This document shows, one piece after another, positions 24,701 to 31,451 of a stretch of 64,000 nucleotides of DNA. Location: NCBI GenBank assembly GCA_022457155.1, contig JAJGOT010000022.1:2237001-2301000 (forward strand), read 5' to 3'. The DNA comes from Cladopsammia gracilis (taxonomy: Eukaryota; Cnidaria; Anthozoa; Scleractinia; Dendrophylliidae). Position numbers and translations under genes: made by a program. Below the pieces are notes generated by a model that did no database searches, was not told where the DNA came from, and saw only the letters and a list, made by a program, of their open reading frames with translations. Position 1 is the first letter of the stretch. Each line of letters opens with the position of its first letter.

Positions 24701-24984
24701 CGCTGAAGTAGTACATACACCTACTGAACATTTCACAGTATTCGGTGAAGGCTGATGACTGAATGGCACTACTTTGGCAACAGATGGGTTCTTGACATCC
24801 AAAGAGACCTGTTGCTTGTCTAGTGATTGTAGTTCATTACTACTTGTTGAGTTTGAATAAGTTTGCCTGCATTCTATGCTTTCATTTGTCTGTTGAGAAC
24901 ATGCGGAGATCATACATGTAGTCTTTTCTGTTGATTTCGTGCTGTGTGGACATTCCGATGTGGCAATTGAAACATTCGTGTGAC
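1798..24984 (-). CDS. EHMT: EHMT (G9a/GLP) histone H3K9 methyltransferase, partial at the 3' side
   Basis: Spliced CDS read right to left: 24984-24382, 20977-20928, 18404-18380, 16411-16366, 13652-13462, 8920-8851, 8135-8050, 7178-7072, 4878-4831, 4634-4560, 4137-4036, 3658-3554, 1913-1798. Every junction has GT/AG sites and the phases agree throughout, giving about 541 residues. The N-terminal third is Ser/Thr-rich and probably disordered. The second half is an ankyrin array whose order and wording match the EHMT family: DPNYQ, HAAAAGGYVDI, LLLTTGQFDIN, DDGGWTPIMWAAE, LNVPLHWAAYSG, INAVNIRGDTPL. EHMT enzymes mono- and dimethylate H3K9 in the nucleus, and their ankyrins bind methylated H3K9. 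The Trp/Trp/Glu of GGWTPIMWAAE and the Trp of PLHWAAYSG match the known methyl-lysine cage. The rest of the ankyrin domain, pre-SET and SET must lie left of position 1. The 5' end is unresolved. Confidence 0.9.
1995..2276. mobile_element. CCAAT-rich MITE, copy 1
   Basis: Ends GAGCATTTTTCAATTTATTG and its inverted partner CTCAATTGAAAATCGCTC. The interior has several CCAATCA/ATTGG boxes on both strands. About 80% alike to 47844-48123. Lies about 80 bases upstream of an EHMT exon. Confidence 0.7.
2545..2829 (-). mobile_element. tRNA-derived SINE, minus strand
   Basis: Read on the minus strand it opens GGGAGCAGGGATGGCGCAGT with an A-box-like segment, followed by B-box GGTTCGATTCC, then a non-tRNA body. 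The B-box segment is tandemly doubled (GGTTCGATTCCCGGC, then CGGTTCAATTCCCAGAC). A tRNA-like head on an unrelated tail is typical of SINEs. Confidence 0.75.
3096..3556. repeat. Minisatellite of about 36-bp units abutting an EHMT exon
   Basis: About 13 copies of TTTCTATAATGGCAGTAATA followed by TTAATACCACACTCG, some with a shorter GTAACAG variant. The right end runs into the donor of the EHMT exon at 3554. On the minus strand each unit contains GGTATTAAT, the donor sequence itself. Confidence 0.9.
3554..3658 (-). CDS. EHMT: EHMT ankyrin exon with methyl-lysine cage residues (105 nt)
   Basis: Acceptor cttatgttaccag and donor CTTG/GTATTA. Encodes DDGGWTPIMWAAEDKQYDAT then QLLIEQGANVHIRDL. The two Trp and the Glu correspond to the H3K9me-binding cage of human GLP. 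The donor lies at the edge of a minisatellite whose units repeat it. Confidence 0.93.
4036..4137 (-). CDS. EHMT: EHMT ankyrin exon (102 nt)
   Basis: Acceptor gtcaatttgcag and donor GAAAAG/GTGAAG. Encodes DTKGMTCFHLAVRQGHTDLI then KLLLTTGQFDINEK. The LLL(S/T)TGQ.D.N wording is diagnostic of EHMT repeats. Confidence 0.93.
4560..4634 (-). CDS. EHMT: EHMT ankyrin exon (75 nt)
   Basis: Acceptor cctttttttttag and donor GTCAGG/GTACAA. Encodes FDAVSNHKVKAVEYLVECGA then NLGVR, matching the family's NNHLE..KYL repeat. Confidence 0.9.
4831..4878 (-). CDS. EHMT: EHMT ankyrin exon (48 nt)
   Basis: Acceptor acattttcag and donor TTT/GTAAGT. Encodes AGCDLNLVDYENRTPF. In frame with both neighbours at phase 0. 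Confidence 0.9.
4972..5763. repeat. G-rich minisatellite, about 85-bp units, 9-10 copies
   Basis: Each unit reads AGTAATATATCAAACACGAG, then GAAGAATGTCTCATCAGGAT, ATCCAAACACC, AGAAGTGGATTGG and a G-run block (GGGGGGAGGGGAGGGGAG). The G-block varies in length between units. Sits in an EHMT intron. Long ORFs across it are repeat artefacts. Confidence 0.93.
5806..5949. mobile_element. Hairpin MITE
   Basis: TAGCCCGTTTCACAGATAC is mirrored by GTATCTGCAAAACGGGCTA, and GGCATCCCATAATGA by TCATTATGGGATGCC. No ORF. Directly follows the G-rich minisatellite. Confidence 0.75.
7072..7178 (-). CDS. EHMT: EHMT ankyrin exon (107 nt)
   Basis: Acceptor tttttttctgtag and donor ACTG/GTAACT. Encodes GGCDPNYQVLKSKGKTAMHA then AAAGGYVDIMACLRL, a clear ankyrin unit matching the first EHMT repeat. 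Confidence 0.9.
7552..7692 (+). CDS. Antisense first coding exon inside an EHMT intron, unknown protein
   Basis: ATG at 7552 follows an in-frame TAA upstream. Forty-seven codons end at a good donor, ATAAAG/GTTAGT. The peptide begins MKMFGENPDLKIGGEQDYSA and ends ELNHVSTDYLRTILTGIK, with coding-like composition. Read-through into the intron stops at 7755. About 200 bases upstream are a short GC-rich stretch that could be a promoter. The LR(T)xLTG(I/L) wording loosely recalls the small KEOPS subunit GON7, but this is a weak, memory-based resemblance. I did not find the next exon. Confidence 0.4.
8050..8135 (-). CDS. EHMT: EHMT exon, first ankyrin helices (86 nt)
   Basis: Acceptor ggttcttttttcttttcag and donor CTGG/GTTTGT. 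Encodes PFRKLKVSPRNLYTAAKECN then VHKVLALL, matching the family segment just before the DPN(Y/F) motif. It supplies exactly the phase correction needed between the 8.9-kb and 7.1-kb exons. Confidence 0.85.
8561..8674. repeat. Hairpin repeat
   Basis: AGTGAAATTTGTGATCCTCG and TGTGCTAT are mirrored by AATAGCACACTG and TCACAAATTTCACTT. A short foldback, possibly the tail of a SINE or MITE. Confidence 0.6.
8851..8920 (-). CDS. EHMT: EHMT exon preceding the ankyrin domain (70 nt)
   Basis: Acceptor tttatag and donor AA/GTATGT. Encodes EDAPLLANPQILQRLLDECNEVA across its junctions, a short helix in front of the first ankyrin repeat. Phases match the 13.5-kb and 8.1-kb exons. Confidence 0.75.
8964..9024. 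repeat. (AAT)n microsatellite
   Basis: About 20 uninterrupted AAT units in an EHMT intron, just upstream of the 8920 exon acceptor on the minus strand. Confidence 0.97.
9069..10976. mobile_element. Non-autonomous DNA transposon, 1.9 kb, TA-flanked, with a nested element
   Basis: Ends TACAGTCAAAGCTCTC and its inverted match GAGAGCTTCAACTGTA. Subterminal GTAAGCGACCAC motifs recur on both strands. No transposase ORF. It contains a second inverted-repeat unit at 9444-10152. Confidence 0.75.
9444..10152. mobile_element. Inner inverted-repeat element nested in the 9.1-11.0 kb transposon
   Basis: GACTTCGATTTGCTATTCGT followed by ACGGGAG (left) is mirrored by CTCCCGTACGAATAGCAAAT (right). CAATTGCCCGTTCCGAAGTT is mirrored at 9918-9942. 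The minus ORF at 9700-9945 lies inside and shows no recognisable domain. Confidence 0.65.
11443..11988. mobile_element. Inverted-repeat element, about 0.55 kb
   Basis: TGTGGCCAAACACAGTTT (left) mirrors AAACTGTGTTCGGCCAC (right). The terminal motif resembles the GGTGGCTGAACACAG end of the element at 16606, suggesting related families. No ORF. Confidence 0.5.
13276..13437. mobile_element. Hairpin MITE, TAGATGGTTTTCAC family, copy 1
   Basis: TAGATGGTTTTCACTCACGT is mirrored by TGAAAACCATCTA, and GGCAGCCATGTTGGTG by CACCAATATGCATATGGCC. Shares its core with 42980-43122. It stops about 25 bases from an EHMT exon donor. Confidence 0.8.
13462..13652 (-). CDS. EHMT: EHMT exon, Ser-rich (191 nt)
   Basis: Acceptor after a pyrimidine tract (tttttctgtcgctgaaag) and donor ACAG/GTACAT. 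Encodes AFPGYNTASALIETD, a helical-looking segment with SVAETVARIVDGLQQSV, then a Ser run. No known domain recognised. Confidence 0.75.
13909..15246. mobile_element. Large foldback element, arms of about 400 bp
   Basis: Left arm 13909-14305 and right arm 14844-15246 are about 95% identical in inverted orientation. Outer ends GTGTAGACAAAACGTGGACC precede tandem GGGGTCCAGAA units. Inner parts hold CAATATGGCGGCTCGGAACA, a YY1/initiator-like motif, reading outward. The loop carries a near-perfect palindrome of C and G runs (14785-14840). No transposase. Confidence 0.85.
15305..16243 (-). mobile_element. LINE 3' fragment with reverse-transcriptase C-terminus, 5'-truncated
   Basis: Minus-strand frame reads NLSWKYHIDSIVTKISKNIG, then IYKSLIHPYLTYGLAAWGQ, ending HSYNTRSSTSGKFYVKCSRL and a stop at about 15603. 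This wording is typical of the region after the RT domain in CR1/Jockey-like LINEs. The element ends in a (TTG)n-type tail at about 15305. The same 3' region is present on the opposite strand at 34434. Confidence 0.85.
16366..16411 (-). CDS. EHMT: EHMT exon (46 nt)
   Basis: Acceptor ttttctttcttag and donor AAGAG/GTGAGC. Only one frame is open and it is the one demanded by both neighbours. It encodes AKMSIENNPEVPEK plus split codons. Confidence 0.7.
16606..17477. mobile_element. TTAA-flanked inverted-repeat element, 0.87 kb
   Basis: TTAA, then GGTGGCTGAACACAG, with CTGTGTTCAGCCACC then TTAA at the right. No transposase ORF. TTAA target sites are used by piggyBac and Kolobok families. Confidence 0.75.
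18380..18404 (-). CDS. EHMT: EHMT 25-nt microexon
   Basis: Acceptor ttgtgtttcag and donor AAAA/GTATGA. Its 25 bases are exactly the length modulo 3 needed to reconcile the exons on either side, which are otherwise out of phase. Encodes NLQDTPRK plus a split codon. With the next exon it gives PRKRAKMS, an NLS-like basic cluster. Confidence 0.6.
18463..18917 (+). pseudogene. LINE 3' fragment, decayed
   Basis: The plus strand encodes TSYGKHSLRNLGPQLWSKL, a LINE C-terminal wording, before frame breaks. It ends in an AT-rich tail with (TCTA)-like repeats. Several stops interrupt it. Confidence 0.6.
18966..19111. mobile_element. Hairpin MITE
   Basis: ACTTATTGACTGAGT and GGATGGGAAAATATTTGGCT then CGAGGTCATGGC are mirrored almost perfectly. 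A short CpG-rich loop (accgagcgcagcgaggtccg) lies between. Confidence 0.8.
19511..20717. mobile_element. DNA transposon remnant flanked by CATTAT, 1.2 kb
   Basis: Starts CAGGGGTTTCAATAAG and ends CTTCTAATGAAATCCTG. CATTAT flanks both ends (19505-19510 and 20718-20723). The hAT-like CAGG terminus suggests that superfamily. No intact transposase. Confidence 0.6.
20928..20977 (-). CDS. EHMT: EHMT exon (50 nt)
   Basis: Acceptor tgtttgaag/CAG and strong donor GCT/GTAAGT. Encodes AEKPLLSSTSVEDTTSA after the split codon. Takes one base from the preceding exon and ends on a complete codon. Confidence 0.7.
21491..21561 (-). tRNA. tRNA-Thr-like sequence, probably SINE- or repeat-derived
   Basis: GGCTTCATAGCTCAGTTGGT starts a cloverleaf: acceptor stem pairs throughout (one G-T), D arm GCTC/GAGC, T arm ACGGG/CCCGT with TTCGAAC. 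The seven-base anticodon loop is CCGGTAT, so the nominal anticodon is GGT (Thr), but the base before it is C, not the usual T, and the closing stem base pair is a mismatch. Both argue for a tRNA-derived repeat. Confidence 0.5.
21696..21766 (+). tRNA. tRNA-Thr-like sequence, inverted partner copy
   Basis: Same cloverleaf as the 21491 copy, with loop CCAGTAT, nominal anticodon AGT (Thr). It also has C before the anticodon. The 3' flank (TGAATTTTTTTCAGGCTTC) is a T-run and hairpin that could stop Pol III. Confidence 0.5.
22544..23310. mobile_element. TA-flanked inverted-repeat element, 0.77 kb, arms over 200 bp
   Basis: TA then CAGCCGAGCCAGGTCAAGCG at the left and CGCTTGACCTGGCTCGACTG then TA at the right. 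Arms are highly alike through the AACAGAGAATAAAGTTTAT segment. No ORF. Confidence 0.8.
23400..24321. mobile_element. hAT-like remnant, 0.92 kb, with internal tandem duplication
   Basis: Starts CAGGGTTCAAAATA and ends TATTTTGAACCCTG; TATATG flanks each side. A 120-base unit is repeated at 23600 and 23720. A plus ORF (23825-24070) ends ARRLHILRLNKHLKKRAVHD, then ALFGRELAQRNKLLK. It is coding-like but unrecognised. Confidence 0.6.
24382..24984 (-). CDS. EHMT: EHMT exon, N-terminal low-complexity region (603 nt)
   Basis: Acceptor ttttgtag before GTCACACG and donor CAAG/GTACAT. It starts with two bases of a split codon and ends with one. The protein is Ser/Thr/Gln-rich, then has a more ordered stretch (CSLLGPVNIPGLQCLASEDG, then ILAPTEDGRMQPIV), a CSC pair, and the hydrophobic-acidic run IIIDSDEEDD, a good SUMO-interaction-like motif. 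This is the first exon I can assign with confidence; the start codon is probably upstream. Confidence 0.8.
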
Positions 24985-26730
24985 CTACAAAAGGTGATAA
25001 AATGTAATTTAGTGGTGAAAATTATATCCAGGCAAATTGTTGAGAACTGATACACACAGCCAACTACATGTTTTTTTTATTCAACAGTACTAAACACTTT
25101 AGGAAACTTCCTACCTTCAAGGGAAGGGAAAAATTTCATTTTTCTTTTGTCAATCTTAAAAAGCTTGCAAGTTTTCTTATGAAGACAGGGACATTTTCAT
25201 TGCAAACAGATTCATGCACTTGACAATAGGGCTCAAGTTGCAGACAACAATAGTTGCCGTCAAATCTACATACATGTAAGTCAAATACATATTGGGTTTA
25301 AAAAGTAGTTTGTCAAATATGCATTGCCTTGATAAAACTCATATGATCACCTTGTTATTGATCACCTAGGTTATAAATAAGACTAAACAACTTATTCTAG
25401 ACATCTCATTTCTGATTTTATCACATTCTTGAGATTACCTTTCACCAGCCTTTGGAGTTTCCTTGAGTTTTAACCTTTTGGAACTATTTCCAATATATTT
25501 GTGTCTCCATATGAAAAATTGCTATAGATGGTTAGCAGTTGTGAAATAGAGAATGTGGATGAAATGTGTTACAATTCCCAAAAAATTATTCCATTTTAGT
25601 TAGAACCAAATAGAACTGTTGTTTTTATAGTTCACGATGTCATGATCTGAGAAACATAATCTCCTGCACAGGTGCATGATTCTTCCAAAACTTTAAAAGC
25701 TAAAAACTTACACTTTATTTTGGAGCAAATATGTCAATGCACTATGCTGATTCAATAGTAATCATAAAAATAAAGATAATATTAAACAGGGAATCCATGA
25801 AACCTTGGTGTTTTTTAATGGACCGGCCCTGTAAAAAAAATATAACAAATACATGTATTAAACTAGAATAGAATTGTTAAATTCAATATTTACTGTAAGG
25901 TTTTTATTGGTGTACAGTTTTTCATAGTTTCCTTGAAAAAAGTGTGCATACAACATTTTTCCCAAACAAGGATTGACCCAAGAAGGTAGGAAGTGACTTT
26001 TATTAATTTCTTCTTCAATTCTGTGTTAAAAGACTGCTGACTTCTTAACCTTCCTAGATGCATTCAACAAGCAAATTATTTTTTTGCACTAAGACTTAAC
26101 ACAATACATGTACATCTACACCAGAGTTACAATGTACTTTAAAATGTTATGTTATGAAGCAACAACAAATAAATTGTAACCTTGGGTGGTCCCCATAATT
26201 AGAGGAGAATTTAGTGAATAGTGAATAGTTTGTTTTAATAAATACATCTGCAGCCCAAAGGCTGAAATGTGTAAATTATATTTACATGACTAAATATATT
26301 AACAAATAATATTCAATGAATGTTATTAAAAATGAATATTACAATATGATACATGTAGCTTAGTGTAATAATTATTTTTGGGTGTGAAATGTGAAAAAAA
26401 AATTACTATTCCTATTCCTACAGTGTATGTCGGTCAGAACAGCGTGTTTCAAGAGTATGGTCATGAAAAGGTGGCTTTTTAATCATCTGTACATGTTATG
26501 GTTTTATTGGTATTTTTATTGTCTTACTGCAGTGTATACAAATATATTAGATTATAGGACATAAACATCAGTTAAAATAATGATATAATAGATTAGATTA
26601 AATTCTTAATAATTATGTTAGTAAGGAGATACAATGTATCACCCCATACAGTACTTACTGTGTTATTATGTATTTGTTTCTGTAAAACAGTTTTACTACA
26701 CTTACAATGATTTGTTGTTATTTTATCCAT
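24985..26730. other. Intronic or intergenic stretch without a clear feature
   Basis: AT-rich. Contains only the candidate 25-nt exon at 25804. No inverted-repeat ends, tRNA or coding-like ORF were found. Confidence 0.4.
25804..25828 (-). CDS. Candidate 25-nt upstream EHMT exon
   Basis: Acceptor tatattttttttacag is strong and donor CAAG/GTTTCA moderate. It would encode GRSIKKHQ plus one base, exactly the phase needed by the exon at 24984. It is too short to judge alone; a chance match is possible. Confidence 0.3.
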
Positions 26731-26759
26731 TTTATTAAGGGAGAATGTTACTTTTTATT
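26731..26759 (-). terminator. Candidate poly(A) signals for the 27.2-kb exon
   Basis: Two minus-strand AATAAA hexamers (26754-26759 and 26731-26736), about 455 and 480 bases after the TGA at 27213. Plausible, but AATAAA is frequent in AT-rich DNA. Confidence 0.3.
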
Positions 26760-26862
26760 TGAAGCCAGAGTGTTAAAATATTTTTACTATTTAGGGACAA
26801 CACACATGTTACTTTAATCCTGGGCTGCCTGTGCTCCACCTTTGAATGGCTTGTCCTCCTAC

Positions 26863-26914
26863 CTCAATAACTGCGTACAGATCACGATTTTGCAATTTCA
26901 ACATAATGACAGGG
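26863..26914 (-). CDS. Candidate 52-nt upstream exon
   Basis: Acceptor gtgccttttcag and donor ATTGAG/GTAGGA are both good. One frame is open and reads PVIMLKLQNRDLYAVIE, ending at phase 0, compatible with the candidate at 25828. The phase does not fit the coding exon at 27.2-27.7 kb, so its parent transcript is unknown. Confidence 0.28.
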
Positions 26915-27212
26915 CTGAAAAGGCACAGCCATGACAATAAAGAAACATTCCCAACACAAACAAAGGAAATTGAGGTCAATAGATTATTTCTTCCTCGTGT
27001 AATTAGCACTGACATCAAGATCAAATTAGTTGTAAATAAAAAAAAAAAGAAATTCATAAAATTGAAAGTTCACTGTGATGTTAGATTAGTCAAGTACACT
27101 GTAGAAGCAAGGTAACAAGAGAAAAAATTCAAAACGAAACTGAAGAAAATAAATGCTGAGTATAATGAACATCATTGTGCCTGTGCCCTTCCGCCCTGCC
27201 ATCACCATCTGT

Positions 27213-27716
27213 TCATACAAGACCTGTGGGGCGTGAACTGGCTGGTCTCATACTCTTGGGGTGCACCCTAGGTTGGGGGCTGTATCCAGCTGCTCTATAA
27301 TGTACCCTGTGGTTCCCCGAGGACCATCTTAAATTTCGTTCTCTTTCATAGTAATAGTTGGTTGGTGGGCGTGGCGGACCATAATGCATTGATCTACCTT
27401 GGTACCATGGGGGAGAAGGTCTTCGCTGTGGCCCCTCGTATCTTGGATCTAAGTGTCCTTCGCTGGCCCTTACTGGTCTTTGGTCTGGAGGAAGATGGTA
27501 CATTCCTTCTCTGTTCAGCAATCGTGGCGGAGTTCCTGTTCCTCTACGGGTACCTGAGTATCGACTGCCCTTTGCTCCCCTGGACTGTCTATCAGGAAAA
27601 GGGTTATGATCTCGTCCATACCATTCCCTACCATGATATCCTTTATGGCAACCATCTGCAGGAGGGGCGTAGGGGTGGTAACGATGATTACCATGAAAAT
27701 CCATTGCTTGCAAACC
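27213..27716 (-). CDS. Arg/Tyr/Pro/Gly-rich protein of 163 aa, probable terminal exon
   Basis: Acceptor tctttcacccag at 27717. The first ATG (27704) is 13 bases into the exon and the frame runs to TGA at 27213-27215. The product begins MDFHGNHRYHPYAPPADG and is rich in Arg, Pro, Tyr, Gly and His (GSRYSGTRRGTGTPP, PRPPTNYYYERERN), so likely disordered and possibly RNA- or chromatin-associated. I recognise no domain. Composition stays coding-like to the stop. In-frame phase-0 donors inside it (AGG/GTACAT near 27305) could instead link it to downstream EHMT exons, making this ORF a short isoform's terminus. Two AATAAA signals about 0.45 kb downstream support a real 3' end. Confidence 0.55.
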   Translation of the reverse strand, partial: GLQAMDFHGNHRYHPYAPPADGCHKGYHGREWYGRDHNPFPDRQSRGAKGSRYSGTRRGTGTPPRLLNREGMYHLPPDQRPVRASEGHLDPRYEGPQRRPSPPWYQGRSMHYGPPRPPTNYYYERERNLRWSSGNHRVHYRAAGYSPQPRVHPKSMRPASSRPTGLV

Positions 27717-28290
27717 CTGGGTGAAAGACAAAAAGACAATATCATTATGACAGGAACTAAGGCAAGACACTTAATCAATTAACTGTTTTCCTTTAAAGAT
27801 TTTTTAGCTGTCTATACCTGGGACAAATAAAAAAATGTTGCAAAATTCTTAACAAAATAACATACAAGTTTCCCTGAGGTAGTTAGGGTTTACATATTTT
27901 TTAAAGTTTCCATGGTGAAGGCCACACCTCTTCCAATGTGTGTTACATGTACCACTTACCACATCAATAACTGCACATGCAAAGTGCTGTCTGGTAAAAT
28001 ACACTTTTTTGCAAGGCATTGTTCTTTCTGCATGAAGTGTTGACAATAGCATGTGGATTAAAATTAGCAAAATTACCATTTTGGCTCGGGAAGCCTTTGG
28101 AAGCGTAAAAACAAGCAATTGTGTCCAAGAATTCAGCGCAGATACAAAATTTCATGAGATGATGTGGCAGGGAGGTAAACTAGGTGTGTTGTAGATTTTC
28201 ATATCCAACGCAAAATTTTTAAATAGGCTTTCAAAGGGAGAATACAGTATGAGGCTTCAAACTCTAGCACGGACAATTTTACTCCTTTAA

Positions 28291-29314
28291 CCCATTGACA
28301 CCTGAGAAATTTTACGTTTTTGAGCTATTTCCCGCATACACATGTATGCCCCATAGGATTTCGTGACTCCATATTTAAAGTTATGATTGAAAGTGCTGCT
28401 GTTCTAAAACACTGAAGGCTCGAGTTAACTGGAAACGTCATTGTGACATTTTCATTTTGCTTGGTTGAATTGCAATAAAGGGTCCAATGTGAATTATCTA
28501 ATATGATTTTTGGTAAGTTCACAGCCATTTTTCATCTTTAGTAGCTGCCTGATGAGCATCATTAAGCTTGAAGGTAGTTCAGAGTCCACTTTCTCAACGC
28601 AGCAAGTTAGATGTACTTCGTTTACGAATTTGGCTTGTGGCTCGCTGAACTGGAAAAATGACCGCCAGGAAACAAAGTAGCTTTGGGACTCGACTCTGGA
28701 TGAATTTCTCGACCTACCGCGGCATATTTTGGAAGTTGTGACCGCAGGAGAACACAACAAGCACGAAAAATTTCGGCGGTGGGTCGGAGTGGCTGTGGAC
28801 TAGAGTATATATACGAAATGTGTGGAGGACGGAAGGAACACTGTCAAAAAATCTCGTTATTTCCCAGCATGCAGCATGCGGTGGTGGGTGATGTTGAAAA
28901 TCGAGGCAAGGTCAGTATGCACTAGAATGAGAGGCTGCAGCTTGGCCCAAGCAATGAATAAGAGCAAAAAAATTCGCTGCTAAGCTAGGACTAGGACTGA
29001 ATTTTTCTGTGAATGTTGACTTTTGGGTTTGCCACAATGATTTGAATAAAAAAAACAAAAGGCAAAAACATGATTTTTGTTGTTTTTATATGATGCTAAA
29101 AACGGTCATTTTTGTTATTGTCCAAATTCAAATGCTGATATTCTGCAAAAATCGCTGACTTTTTTGTGTTTATTGGGTATCTTAATTTGAGGGACTTTCT
29201 TGTCAATGCTCACAACTGCTATTTAGGCAATGTTCACACGATTGAGAAAGTTGCAATTTTTTAAAGCAGTGGAGTCTTGTACGGGCGGTTTCAGGCGGTT
29301 CAGGTGTCAATGGG
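28291..29314. mobile_element. piggyBac-like non-autonomous element, 1.02 kb
   Basis: TTAA, CCCATTGACACCTGA at the left and CAGGTGTCAATGGG, TTAA at the right. TTAA duplication with CCC termini is the piggyBac pattern. No transposase ORF. The ORFs at 28325-28760 lie inside and look non-genic. Confidence 0.75.
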
Positions 29315-29384
29315 TTAATAAATAAATAAATATAATATATATATAATATACATATGGAATTCATTATGTGATTTTAGTGTTAGT

Positions 29385-29690
29385 AAATGGTTTGGGGGGG
29401 AAGCATTGCTGGTGACAACCTTTCAGTCCCACACATAAGCGATGCCTGGGTTGCCTTAGCTTGGGTGAGAAACGGTGGTGACATCCACTTCCCCTTGCTA
29501 AGCAACCTTCTAGGAGCTTGGCATAGGTACATGCTGCTCAGAGTAGCTGTGCTCCATGACACCCATCTCATGGTTTATATGCCACTCGCTGACCGGCTAG
29601 CCCCATTGACTGGCCTCGCATGCAGCAGGCAGCACTTGGGTCCTGGACGACGCTGATCCCCCTACCTTCTCCCACAAATATATGCTTTTC
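29385..29690. other. GC-rich block of unknown nature
   Basis: About 300 bases of clearly higher GC than the flanks, open on both strands for 60-89 codons, with no recognised protein, tRNA or repeat end. Could be a repeat fragment or an unrecognised exon. Confidence 0.3.
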
Positions 29691-30938
29691 AATTGTGCGT
29701 AGACATTAAAAGCGAATAACTTTTAATTAAAGTTGGAATAAAAAAATTGGCTTCAGATATGACACAATTACAGCATTACTGTAAAGTGCAAATTCATTGA
29801 ATAAAAAATAGTACTGGTGAATTAACATTATTCCCCAATACATCTGTCAAGTTTTAGCAAAAACGGTTTCTAAAGGCCTAAGATATAAAGCTTTGAAAGG
29901 TAAACCCTGCCAAAAATCTGCCTTATGAATTTATTCATGGCCAGGTTTCCCCTGCAACCTTAAAGGTGGTACAGAAAATCCGCAATTAACAAGGAGACAA
30001 CATAACAGTCCAATCAAGTTGACATTCTTATACACATTTTTATTATAAAAAACATTTCTCACATCCATACACAGTAGAAAAGGAGCTACAAGGAGCTAGG
30101 AGCTATGTACATGCAATTTTTAACATGACTAAAAGACAACAAGCTACATATGTTCCTTGTGGAACTGGCTTTTATGAAGTTTAATGACAACCCTGTTATG
30201 TTAGCCCATTTAAAGTTATATGAAGTCATTGCTTCTACATGATTTCCTTGCATTGTCACCAAAACAAAATTGTTTCCTTTTCTTTTAAAAAAAATTGACA
30301 GTTTTATTGACAACTAAACCAATATAGCAACAAAAAGAAATTATATATTGTACAGTAAAGAATTAATTTAACTGCAAAGGAAGTGCAAAATTTTAATTAT
30401 TGCAAATTAAAAATTGGGCCTCTTAGGAAGTTGTGAAGTAGGGTTTGGTCGAAATATCGTGTTATGTAGTCACAAGTGGCAGAGGAAAGATTTCCATTTT
30501 TCAGAAGAGTGTTTTTGTTCAAATTTTGCAAGCTTTATCCAGAAGGCACAAGAAACTTGGAAGATTGGGAATCTCATCTTTCATTTTACAGATCCAAGCA
30601 TAATACCAGCTCATCAAACATCAGAAGTTAATTTGTAGCTTTGTGTTTGAAGAATCTGGTTTCCTGTCCAAGACAGTGGTCATGTCTAGATGTTTTATTT
30701 TCTGTGATAATAAACATGTTTGTAGCCATTTTAAGAGGCTTTCCCAGAAAAGCGAGGTGAAATTGCAAAAACAGAACAAATGTTTCCTTTTCTTGATACT
30801 TGGTGGTGTTGCAATAGAAATAATACATGTGCATGTATACCCTATTATACATATTATAATTATATAATAATTATATAATAATTATATAATTATACATATA
30901 ATTATATTATATATTATAATTATAATTATACATATTAA

Positions 30939-31451
30939 CCCTATTCGGCCTGGGGGGGGGAGGCACAAAGTGCCCGTGCTAACTTTCAACATTCATAACT
31001 TCCTTAATATTTATTCAAATGCCATCAAACTTTGTGACTTTTCCTAAAATTTATCTGGCAACAATTCCAAATGACAATTTTTTGATCACGTGACTTGATG
31101 TTTCCATGGCAACAAGATTTTGACAGCCATGTTTTTTTTTTCAATTTGTATATTTATACCTTTGAATGAAGAAAAAATGTTTATTGGTATAACTTTTATA
31201 TTTTTACATCATTTAGTGTGTATTTATTGGTTTTCATTAATTTTGGATGAATTTGGACGGTTTTTAAGAGGTTTTAAAAAAATTCAGAAATCCAAGATGG
31301 TGGCCACATAACTAATTACCTAATAACTACCGTGCGTCATATGACATCATTGTTCCATTGTGCAGAGCGCAAAGGAGACAGTTTTGGACGTACTATGTAC
31401 CCTCTAGGTTTCATTGTCATAGCCTTAATGTTCAGCCCAGGGTGAATAAGG
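30939..31451. mobile_element. piggyBac-like MITE, 0.51 kb
   Basis: TTAA, CCCTATTCGGCCTGGG at the left; CCCAGGGTGAATAAGG, TTAA at the right. The plus ORF at 31120-31311 inside is not family-like. Preceded by an AT palindromic stretch (30838-30938). Confidence 0.7.

Noticed and set aside
28325..28760. Minus ORFs of 67-88 codons near 28.5 kb with a donor-like GTAGGT, as 5' exons of the 27.2-kb gene
   Set aside because: They are inside the piggyBac-like element and show no coding character.
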